NCBI GenBank assembly: GCA_946886875.1
Contig: CAMPJN010000234.1
Coordinates: forward strand, 1 to 6,258
DNA: 6,258 nt
Direction: 5' to 3'
Source: an uncultured Pseudomonas sp.
Lineage (GTDB): Bacteria; Pseudomonadota; Gammaproteobacteria; Pseudomonadales; Pseudomonadaceae
Shown here piece by piece: positions 1 to 5,519 of the stretch. The translations under genes and the position numbers were made by a program. How positions within the stretch are numbered: the first letter of the stretch is position 1; each line of letters starts with the position of its first letter. Below the pieces are notes generated by a model. It worked only from the letters and a program-made list of their open reading frames with translations. It ran no database searches and was not told the DNA's origin.

Positions 1-54
1 AGAGCGCGCGAAGCCATTGATAAATCCCTGCAGCCTTTATTGCAGGAAGCCTAA
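1..54 (+). CDS. algU: AlgU (AlgT/RpoE-like) ECF sigma factor, C-terminal end only
   Basis: The window opens inside a coding region. Reading from base 1 gives 17 residues ending AIDKSLQPLLQEA before a TAA at 52-54. This closely matches the C-terminus of Pseudomonas AlgU as I recall it (REAIDKALQPLLQEA), and its place directly upstream of mucA is the expected one. AlgU is the extracytoplasmic-function sigma factor that drives alginate synthesis and envelope-stress genes and is held inactive by MucA. Only the tail after the region 4 DNA-binding helices is present, so no functional motif can be checked here. The gene begins outside the window, and the operon promoters should lie upstream of it. 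The identification depends on a short peptide plus synteny, but both agree. Confidence 0.93.
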   Translation, partial: RAREAIDKSLQPLLQEA

Positions 55-85
55 GGCAGCGGTGTAAGCCGAGAGAGGAATCGTC

Positions 86-676
86 ATGAGTCGTGAAACC
101 CTACAGGAGTCGCTGTCCGCGGTTATGGATAACGAGGCGGACGAGTTGGAGTTGCGGCGTGTGCTCAGTGAGAGCGAAGCGTCTGACGTGCGCTCAACAT
201 GGTCGCGCTACCAAGTGGCTCGGGCGGCCATGCATAAAGAATTACTCGAGCCTCGTCTGGATATTGCGGCTGCTGTGTCCGCTGCGCTGTTGGATGAGGC
301 GGCTCCCGCTGCGCCAAAACCTGTCCTTGGGCCATGGCGTACGCTAGGACGCTTGGCTGTCGCCGCTTCGGTTACGGTAGCCGTGCTGGCCGGTGTGCGG
401 TTATATAACCAGAATGAAATTTCCGGTGCGCAAATGGCTCAGCAGTCGACTGTGCCGAACTTCGTAACTCCCCAATTGCAGGGGCCTGCGATGTTGGCGG
501 GATTTAATTCCGAACGTGATAAGGTCGGAGCTGCGGCGTCCGCTGCTCAGCCAGAGGCAGGGTGGCATGAGCGTCGGTTGCCCGCATATCTGCGTCAACA
601 CGCTCAGCAAGCGGCGATGAGCAGCAGTGAAAGCGCGCTGCCATACGCCCGTGCGGCGAGTATGGAAGGCCAATAA
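86..676 (+). CDS. mucA: MucA, inner-membrane anti-sigma factor of AlgU
   Basis: MucA binds AlgU in the cytoplasm and reaches into the periplasm, where MucB protects it. Regulated proteolysis (AlgW, then MucP, then ClpXP in P. aeruginosa) destroys it and releases AlgU. The 196 residues compare with 194 in P. aeruginosa. Residues 1-80 form the cytoplasmic anti-sigma domain, with the conserved stretch VMDNEADELELRRVL (13-27) and STWSRYQ (37-43). A single membrane segment lies at about 89-107 (LAVAASVTVAVLAGVRLY). In the periplasmic part, PAMLAG (134-139) corresponds to the P. aeruginosa AlgW cleavage site, placing the scissile bond at Ala138-Gly139. WHERRLPAYLRQHAQQ (160-175) and SALPYARAAS (183-192) correspond to the conserved C-terminal part that contacts MucB. 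The linker at about 109-159 is divergent. AGAGGA at 74-79 supports the start 6 bp downstream. The frame is intact, so this allele encodes a full-length protein and predicts a non-mucoid wild-type state. Confidence 0.97.
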   Translation: MSRETLQESLSAVMDNEADELELRRVLSESEASDVRSTWSRYQVARAAMHKELLEPRLDIAAAVSAALLDEAAPAAPKPVLGPWRTLGRLAVAASVTVAVLAGVRLYNQNEISGAQMAQQSTVPNFVTPQLQGPAMLAGFNSERDKVGAAASAAQPEAGWHERRLPAYLRQHAQQAAMSSSESALPYARAASMEGQ

Positions 677-681
677 GGAGG
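675..681 (+). promoter_or_regulatory. Strong mucB ribosome binding site overlapping the mucA stop codon
   Basis: AAGGAGG shares its first two bases with the mucA TAA (674-676) and ends 3 bp before the mucB ATG at 685. It is the best Shine-Dalgarno match at any gene start in the window. The overlap means ribosomes finishing mucA sit on the mucB initiation region, which suggests translational coupling of the anti-sigma factor to its partner. The coupling is inferred. Confidence 0.8.
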
Positions 682-684
682 CAC

Positions 685-1641
685 ATGCGCGGCTTTATAC
701 CGTTAGCTATTTTTTTGCTTGGCAGCTGGCTGGCAAGCCCGGTTCATGCTGCCAGTGCACAAGATTGGTTGCAGCGCTTGGCTGTCGCCGAGGGCCAGCA
801 AAGCTTTCAAGGCACTTTCGTATACGAGCGCAATGGTAGTTTCTCTACCCATAGTGTTCGTCACCTGGTCGAGGATGGGGGGCATACGCGCGAGCGCTTT
901 TTGCAGCTCGATGGCTCCGCCCAGGAAATCCTGCGTGTCGATGGTCAAGTCAAATGCGTTAGCGATGCGCTGGTCGATCAATTGGCCAGCGGGCAAGTGT
1001 GGCCGGCCCGTGAGCTGAATGTCGAACAGCTGATGGAATGGTATGACTTGCGCTTGATTGGCGAGTCTCGCGTGGCGGGGCGCAAAACCGTGGTGTTGGC
1101 GTTGCTGCCGCGCGATCAACATCGTTACGGGATTGAATTGCACCTGGATCAACAGACCGGTTTGCCACTCAAGTCGCTGCTGTTGAACGATAAAGGACAA
1201 TTGCTCGAGCGCTTTCAGTTCACCCAGCTGGATACCGATAGCGCTCTGACGGTCGAGGCCCTGCAGCCTGAGGCCGGCTGCGAGCCGTTGCCCGCGATGC
1301 CGGCACAAGAGAAGCCCCAGACCGCCTGGCGTTCTGACTGGCTACCACCTGGTTTTACCTTGAGCGCGGTCGTCGAGCGGCGTAGTCCCGCTTCCGATGA
1401 ATTGGTCGCCGGTTTGGTTTACGGCGACGGTATGGCGCGTTTTTCCGTATTTCTGGAGCCTCTGCGTGGCGCTTTGGTGGAAGATGCGCGAAGTCAGCTG
1501 GGGCCTACTGTGGCAGTCTCGCGTCGCCTGTCCACCGCAGATGGGGATGTGATGGTCACGGTGGTCGGAGAGATTCCGTTGGGAACTGCCGAACGCGTCG
1601 CACTATCCATGCGGCCTGGGGAGGCGCAGGTTTCTCCATGA
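685..1641 (+). CDS. mucB: MucB (AlgN, RseB family) periplasmic negative regulator of AlgU
   Basis: MucB is a periplasmic protein that binds the periplasmic domain of MucA, shields it from AlgW and senses envelope stress; RseB-family proteins respond to mislocalised lipids and LPS. The 318 residues compare with 316 in P. aeruginosa. An N-terminal signal peptide (hydrophobic core about 4-17) ends in VHA, so signal peptidase I should cut after Ala22. The large N-terminal domain (about 26-200, LolA-like fold in the family) starts with WLQRLAVAEGQQSFQGTFVYERNG (split here as residues 28-40 and 41-51) and contains RDQHRYGIELHLD (143-155). The smaller C-terminal domain (about 215-312) contains WLPPGFTLS (219-227) and YGDGMARFSVF (246-256). 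Cys91 and Cys199 are the only cysteines; the P. aeruginosa protein has cysteines at matching places, so a disulfide is possible. The stop codon overlaps the mucC start as ATGA. A run of six G at 877-882 lies within the frame. Confidence 0.96.
   Translation: MRGFIPLAIFLLGSWLASPVHAASAQDWLQRLAVAEGQQSFQGTFVYERNGSFSTHSVRHLVEDGGHTRERFLQLDGSAQEILRVDGQVKCVSDALVDQLASGQVWPARELNVEQLMEWYDLRLIGESRVAGRKTVVLALLPRDQHRYGIELHLDQQTGLPLKSLLLNDKGQLLERFQFTQLDTDSALTVEALQPEAGCEPLPAMPAQEKPQTAWRSDWLPPGFTLSAVVERRSPASDELVAGLVYGDGMARFSVFLEPLRGALVEDARSQLGPTVAVSRRLSTADGDVMVTVVGEIPLGTAERVALSMRPGEAQVSP
877..882 (+). repeat. G6 homopolymer inside mucB
   Basis: Six consecutive G lie in codons 65-66 (Gly-Gly in VEDGGHTRE). A one-base slip here would frameshift MucB near its N-terminus and remove most of the protein. 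That it is a mutation hot spot is inferred from run length alone. Confidence 0.6.
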
Positions 1642-2093
1642 TCGAAGAGCAAGGGCGAGTGATCGCGCTCGAAAAAGGCGCGGTCTGGGTCGAAACGTTG
1701 CGTAAAAGCACCTGCTCCAGTTGTTCTGCCAATGCTGGGTGTGGTCAAGGCCTGCTCGATAAGCTGGGGGCTGAGGGGCGACGCGGCCATGTCCGGGCGT
1801 TGTGCGATTTGCATTTGGAGGTTGGCGACGCGGTGGTGATCGGCGTTCGTGAAGATCTGCTGGTGCGCGGTTCGCTGTTGGTCTATCTGGTTCCTCTGGT
1901 CGGCTTGTTTGCTGCCGCATTTTTGGCGCAGTGGTTGACCCTGAGTGAGCCTCTGGTCATTGTTTGCGCTTTCTTGGGATTTCTCGCAGCTTGGTTTGGC
2001 GTGCGCTGGCACAGTGCGCGTGTGGCCGACGATCCTGACTTACAGCCCGTCGTGCTGCGGGCCTTGTTGGTTGGTGCTGCGATAACGTCCTAA
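1638..2093 (+). CDS. mucC: MucC, RseC-family inner-membrane protein with a cysteine cluster
   Basis: This belongs to the RseC/MucC family, whose exact function is poorly settled. E. coli RseC has modest effects on sigma-E and has been linked to the Rsx electron-transfer complex that keeps SoxR reduced; MucC has mild, condition-dependent effects on mucoidy. The 151 residues equal the P. aeruginosa length as I recall it. An N-terminal soluble region carries Cys26, Cys29 and Cys35 in CSSCSANAGCG (a CX2CX5C pattern) plus Cys56 in ALCDLHL; E. coli RseC has the same four-cysteine layout. Two membrane segments follow at about 79-100 and 104-122, leaving a short charged tail containing RWHSARVADDPDLQP (123-137). 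The ATG overlaps the mucB TGA by 4 bp, so translation is probably coupled by reinitiation. A fifth cysteine, Cys110, lies within the second membrane segment. The family call is firm; any biochemical role is inference. Confidence 0.93.
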   Translation: MIEEQGRVIALEKGAVWVETLRKSTCSSCSANAGCGQGLLDKLGAEGRRGHVRALCDLHLEVGDAVVIGVREDLLVRGSLLVYLVPLVGLFAAAFLAQWLTLSEPLVIVCAFLGFLAAWFGVRWHSARVADDPDLQPVVLRALLVGAAITS

Positions 2094-2114
2094 GTTTTTG
2101 CGCGTTCTTAAGAT

Positions 2115-2120
2115 GGGGAG
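2115..2120 (+). promoter_or_regulatory. mucD ribosome binding site
   Basis: GGGGAG ends 5 bp before the ATG at 2126. This spacing favours that ATG over the in-frame ATG two codons later (2132), which would be 11 bp away. Both starts leave the signal peptide intact. The 32-bp mucC-mucD gap holds no clear promoter hexamers. Confidence 0.6.
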
Positions 2121-2125
2121 CAGTA

Positions 2126-3565
2126 ATGTCGATGCCTAGAAGTCTGAAACGGTCCTTTTCCGCATTAGTAACGATTCTGCTATTGAGCATGACAGTTGTC
2201 GCTCATGCGCAATTGCCTGATTTTACCGAGCTGGTTGAGCAGGCGTCGCCCGCGGTGGTGAATATCAGTACGCGGCAGAAGATGCCGGAACGAGTGGTAT
2301 CCGGTAGCGGTCAGTTGAACATTCCAGACCTGGAAGGCTTGCCGCCAATATTTCGTGAGTTCTTCGAGCGCAGCATTCCCCAGGTGCCGGGCAATCCAGG
2401 TAACGGTCGCCAGCGCGAGGCGCAATCGCTGGGATCTGGTTTCATTATCTCGGACGATGGTTATGTGCTGACCAACAACCATGTGATCGCCGACGCCGAC
2501 GAGATCATCGTGCGTTTGCCAGATCGCAGCGAGCTGGAAGCCAAGCTTATCGGCACCGACCCGCGAAGCGATGTGGCGTTGCTCAAAATCGAAGGCAAGG
2601 GGTTGCCGACGGTCAAGCTGGGCAAGTCGGAAGATTTGAAAGTGGGTGAGTGGGTATTGGCGATCGGGTCGCCGTTTGGTTTCGACCATTCGGTAACGGC
2701 CGGCATCGTCAGCGCCACGGGCCGCAGTTTGCCGAATGAGAGCTATGTGCCTTTTATTCAGACCGATGTAGCGATCAATCCGGGCAACTCCGGTGGGCCG
2801 TTGTTCAATCTGTCCGGCGAGGTAGTGGGTATCAACTCGCAGATATTCACTCGCTCGGGCGGCTTTATGGGGCTTTCTTTTGCCATTCCGATGAGTGTGG
2901 CCATGGATGTCGCCGATCAGCTCAAAGCCAGCGGTAAGGTCAGTCGCGGCTGGCTGGGTGTGGTGATTCAGGAAGTTAACAAGGATCTTGCTGAGTCCTT
3001 TGGCTTGGAGCGGCCGGCCGGTGCGCTGGTGGCTCAGGTGCTCGAGGGCGGTCCGGCTGCCAAGGGGGGGCTGATGGTCGGTGATGTGATCCTCAGTCTG
3101 GATGGCAAGCCGATCATCATGTCGGCAGACCTGCCTCATCTGGTCGGTGTGATGAAGCCCGGCAGCAAGGCGGAATTGGATGTGGTGCGTGAGGGTTCGC
3201 GCAAGAGGCTCAAAGTGACCATAGGAGCATTGCCGGAAGACGGTCAGGAACTGGCCGGGATGGCCACTCCGGGAGTCGAGCGCAGCAGCAATCGTCTGGG
3301 AGTAAAGGTTGTCGAGCTGACCGAAGAGCAGAAACGTGGCCTGGATCTCAAGGGTGGTGTGGTCATTACCGAAGTGCAGGAAGGCCCTGCGATGCTGATT
3401 GGTCTGCGCGCTGGCGATGTGATTACCCATCTGAACAATCAGGCGATCGATTCGGCCAAGACCTTTACCGAGGTGGCCCAGGGGTTGCCGAAGAATCGTT
3501 CGGTGTCGATGCGGGTGCTGCGTCAGGGGCGTGCGAGCTTTATTACCTTCAAGCTTGCAGAGTAA
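2126..3565 (+). CDS. mucD: MucD, DegP/HtrA-family periplasmic serine endoprotease
   Basis: MucD is a periplasmic protease and chaperone that removes misfolded envelope proteins and so limits activation of AlgU; loss of it gives mucoidy in P. aeruginosa. The 479 residues compare with about 474 there. A signal peptide with basic residues at 5-9 and a hydrophobic core at about 13-25 ends in AHA, giving cleavage after Ala28. The trypsin-like domain covers about 34-270, with the complete catalytic triad: His119 in TNNHVI, Asp149 in RSDVALLKI and Ser222 in GNSGGPLFN. The PDZ1 domain runs about 275-367 with carboxylate-binding loop RGWLGV (274-279), and PDZ2 about 390-477 with RLGVKV (390-395). Two PDZ domains fit DegP/DegQ/MucD and argue against the single-PDZ DegS-like AlgW. 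A run of seven G lies in the PDZ1 coding region. MucD is the last gene before a likely terminator. In P. aeruginosa an additional mucD promoter within the upstream muc genes has been reported; I cannot locate one here. Confidence 0.96.
   Translation: MSMPRSLKRSFSALVTILLLSMTVVAHAQLPDFTELVEQASPAVVNISTRQKMPERVVSGSGQLNIPDLEGLPPIFREFFERSIPQVPGNPGNGRQREAQSLGSGFIISDDGYVLTNNHVIADADEIIVRLPDRSELEAKLIGTDPRSDVALLKIEGKGLPTVKLGKSEDLKVGEWVLAIGSPFGFDHSVTAGIVSATGRSLPNESYVPFIQTDVAINPGNSGGPLFNLSGEVVGINSQIFTRSGGFMGLSFAIPMSVAMDVADQLKASGKVSRGWLGVVIQEVNKDLAESFGLERPAGALVAQVLEGGPAAKGGLMVGDVILSLDGKPIIMSADLPHLVGVMKPGSKAELDVVREGSRKRLKVTIGALPEDGQELAGMATPGVERSSNRLGVKVVELTEEQKRGLDLKGGVVITEVQEGPAMLIGLRAGDVITHLNNQAIDSAKTFTEVAQGLPKNRSVSMRVLRQGRASFITFKLAE
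3064..3070 (+). repeat. G7 homopolymer inside mucD
   Basis: Seven consecutive G cover the end of Lys313 and the codons of Gly314 and Gly315 in the first PDZ domain ([13 protein letters not shown]). It is the longest G-run I see in the window. A one-base slip would leave the protease domain but replace the rest of PDZ1 and all of PDZ2. Instability is inferred, not shown. Confidence 0.7.
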
Positions 3566-3579
3566 ATCGATCTGTAGCG

Positions 3580-3607
3580 AAAGAGGGCGGCTTAGGTCGC
3601 CCCTTTT
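3580..3607 (+). terminator. Probable rho-independent terminator after mucD
   Basis: GGGCG (3585-3589) can pair with CGCCC (3598-3602), with a possible G-T pair closing the loop, followed by one C and four T (3604-3607). Outside a single mismatch (A3584/C3603), AAAG at 3580-3583 can pair with TTTT at 3604-3607, so the element is roughly symmetrical. It lies 14 bp past the mucD stop and before the lepA promoter candidate, the right place to end the algU-muc transcript. The GC core is only five pairs and the T-tract only four, so termination may be incomplete. Confidence 0.65.
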
Positions 3608-3630
3608 CATGTCCGCCGATAAGTGCTTGG

Positions 3631-3660
3631 GTGACGCGCTGGCTGCTGATCAGGTACAAT
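3631..3660 (+). promoter_or_regulatory. Candidate sigma-70-type promoter for lepA-lepB
   Basis: TACAAT at 3655-3660 matches five of six bases of the -10 consensus. GTGACG at 3631-3636 matches four of six of TTGACA, with an 18-bp spacer. A transcript would start near 3667, giving a leader of about 48 nt before the lepA GTG. The position between the mucD terminator and lepA supports it. This is a pattern match by eye; no transcription start is known from the sequence. Confidence 0.55.
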
Positions 3661-3675
3661 TCGCGGCTATTTTCG

Positions 3676-3702
3676 GCGGGCAGCCTGCCTGCACCTTTTT
3701 TT
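3676..3702 (+). promoter_or_regulatory. Hairpin plus T7 tract in the lepA leader (possible attenuator)
   Basis: GCGGGC (3676-3681) pairs with GCCTGC (3687-3692), six pairs including one G-T, around the loop AGCCT. ACC and then seven T (3696-3702) follow. This resembles an intrinsic terminator but lies downstream of the candidate lepA promoter and ends 12 bp before the start codon. It could attenuate lepA-lepB, act as a second barrier to transcription arriving from mucD, or be an unstructured leader by chance. Confidence 0.45.
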
Positions 3703-3714
3703 GAGTGTCGATCC

Positions 3715-5514
3715 GTGAGTGACCTGAGTCATATCCGCAATTTTTCCATCATTGCCCACATCGATCATGGCAAGTCCACCCTGGCTGACCGTTTTATCCA
3801 GATGTGTGGCGGCTTGGCCGATCGTGAAATGGAAGCTCAGGTGCTGGATTCCATGGATCTTGAGCGTGAGCGTGGGATCACCATCAAAGCCCACAGCGTG
3901 ACCCTGTATTACAAGGCGCGGGATGGCAAAACCTATCAACTGAACTTCATCGATACCCCAGGTCACGTTGACTTCACCTATGAAGTCAGCCGCTCCCTGG
4001 CCGCCTGTGAGGGTGCATTGCTGGTCGTCGACGCCGGCCAAGGCGTCGAGGCGCAGTCGGTTGCCAACTGCTACACCGCCATCGAGCAGGGCCTCGAGGT
4101 CATGCCGGTGTTGAACAAGATCGACCTTCCTCAGGCCGATCCTGATCGGGTCAAGGAAGAAATCGAAAAGATCATCGGCATCGATGCCACTGACGCCGTC
4201 ACCTGCAGCGCCAAGACCGGCCTGGGCGTCGATGAAGTGCTCGAGCGCCTGGTACAGACCATTCCCGCGCCGACCGGGAATATCGAGGACCCGCTGCAGG
4301 CCTTGATCATCGACTCCTGGTTCGACAACTACCTCGGCGTCGTTTCCCTGGTGCGTGTACGCCACGGAAGGATCAAGAAGGGCGACAAGGTGCTGGTCAA
4401 GTCAACCGGCAAGATCCACCTGGTGGACAGCGTCGGTGTGTTCAATCCCAAACATTCCGCCACGGTCGATCTGAAGGCCGGCGAAGTGGGCTTTATCATC
4501 GCCGGTATCAAGGACATTCACGGCGCGCCGGTAGGCGACACTCTGACCTTGAGTTCGACCCCCGATGTCGATGTGCTCCCGGGCTTCAAACGTATCCAAC
4601 CGCAGGTTTACGCCGGTCTGTTCCCGGTCAGCTCCGATGATTTCGAGGATTTTCGCGAGGCGCTGCAAAAGCTCACGCTGAACGATTCCTCGCTGCAATA
4701 CACCCCGGAAAGTTCGGATGCCCTTGGCTTCGGCTTCCGTTGCGGGTTCCTCGGCATGCTGCATATGGAGATCATCCAAGAGCGGCTTGAGCGCGAGTAC
4801 GATCTGGACCTGATCACCACGGCACCGACGGTGATTTTCGAACTGCTGCTCAAGACCGGTGAAACCATCTACGTCGACAACCCGTCGAAGCTGCCGGATC
4901 TTTCCTCGATCGAGGATATGCGCGAGCCGATCGTAAGGGCCAACATCCTGGTACCTCAGGAGCACCTGGGCAATGTCATCACTCTGTGCATCGAGAAACG
5001 CGGTGTGCAGCATGACATGCTGTTCCTCGGTACTCAGGTGCAGGTGACCTACGATTTGCCGATGAACGAGGTGGTGCTGGACTTCTTCGACCGTCTCAAG
5101 TCGACCAGTCGCGGTTATGCGTCGCTGGATTATCACTTCGACCGTTACCAGTCGGCTAATCTGGTCAAGCTGGATGTTCTGATTAACGGTGAGAAGGTCG
5201 ATGCCCTGGCGCTGATCGTGCATCGTGATAACGCGCACTACAAAGGTCGCGCCCTGACCGAGAAGATGAAAGAGCTGATTCCACGCCAGATGTTCGATGT
5301 GGCGATTCAGGCCGCTATCGGCGGGCAGATAGTCGCGCGAACCACTGTCAAGGCGCTGAGAAAGAACGTACTGGCCAAGTGTTACGGCGGCGATGTCAGC
5401 CGTAAACGCAAACTGTTGGAAAAACAGAAAGCCGGTAAGAAACGCATGAAGCAGGTCGGCAACGTGGAAATTCCACAAGAAGCTTTCCTCGCTGTGCTCA
5501 GGTTGGATAGTTAG
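3715..5514 (+). CDS. lepA: LepA (EF4), ribosome-associated translational GTPase
   Basis: LepA is a GTPase that acts on the ribosome; back-translocation, elongation quality control and roles in initiation or 30S biogenesis have been proposed. From the GTG at 3715 the product is 599 residues, the family length. The G domain shows G1 AHIDHGKST (14-22), G2 RGITI (53-57), G3 DTPGH with the catalytic His84, G4 NKID (134-137) and G5 SAK (165-167). EF-G-like domains II, III and V follow, then the LepA-specific C-terminal domain with [20 protein letters not shown] (within about 555-578), basic and typical of the family. An in-frame GTG at 3631 would add 28 residues, but they do not resemble LepA, and that codon sits on the candidate -35 element. 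Most LepA proteins start [12 protein letters not shown], exactly as from 3715. The ribosome binding site is weak (GAG at 3703-3705). lepB follows after 5 bp. Confidence 0.97.
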   Translation: MSDLSHIRNFSIIAHIDHGKSTLADRFIQMCGGLADREMEAQVLDSMDLERERGITIKAHSVTLYYKARDGKTYQLNFIDTPGHVDFTYEVSRSLAACEGALLVVDAGQGVEAQSVANCYTAIEQGLEVMPVLNKIDLPQADPDRVKEEIEKIIGIDATDAVTCSAKTGLGVDEVLERLVQTIPAPTGNIEDPLQALIIDSWFDNYLGVVSLVRVRHGRIKKGDKVLVKSTGKIHLVDSVGVFNPKHSATVDLKAGEVGFIIAGIKDIHGAPVGDTLTLSSTPDVDVLPGFKRIQPQVYAGLFPVSSDDFEDFREALQKLTLNDSSLQYTPESSDALGFGFRCGFLGMLHMEIIQERLEREYDLDLITTAPTVIFELLLKTGETIYVDNPSKLPDLSSIEDMREPIVRANILVPQEHLGNVITLCIEKRGVQHDMLFLGTQVQVTYDLPMNEVVLDFFDRLKSTSRGYASLDYHFDRYQSANLVKLDVLINGEKVDALALIVHRDNAHYKGRALTEKMKELIPRQMFDVAIQAAIGGQIVARTTVKALRKNVLAKCYGGDVSRKRKLLEKQKAGKKRMKQVGNVEIPQEAFLAVLRLDS

Positions 5515-5519
5515 GTCCT

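Noticed and set aside
457..485. GAACTT in mucA as a possible AlgU-type -35 element
   Set aside because: No TCTGA-like -10 follows at 16-17 bp; the bases there are G-rich (around CAGGGGCC). The same holds for GAACTT at 3942 in lepA. Chance matches.
2064..2125. Possible internal mucD promoter at the end of mucC
   Set aside because: The best pair by eye, TTGGTT (2067-2072) and TAAGTT (2091-2096) with an 18-bp spacer, matches only three of six bases in each hexamer. A mucD promoter has been reported in P. aeruginosa, but this sequence does not support a specific site.
2180..3610. 476-codon open frame on the minus strand covering nearly all of mucD
   Set aside because: It lies opposite a confidently identified gene, and long antisense frames are common opposite GC-rich genes with strong codon bias. 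Its product resembles no family I know, and its start sits in the terminator region with no good ribosome binding site.
4402..5478. 358-codon open frame on the minus strand within lepA
   Set aside because: Same reasoning: it mirrors the lepA codon pattern, is rich in His, Arg and Gln as antisense frames often are, and has no recognisable domain.
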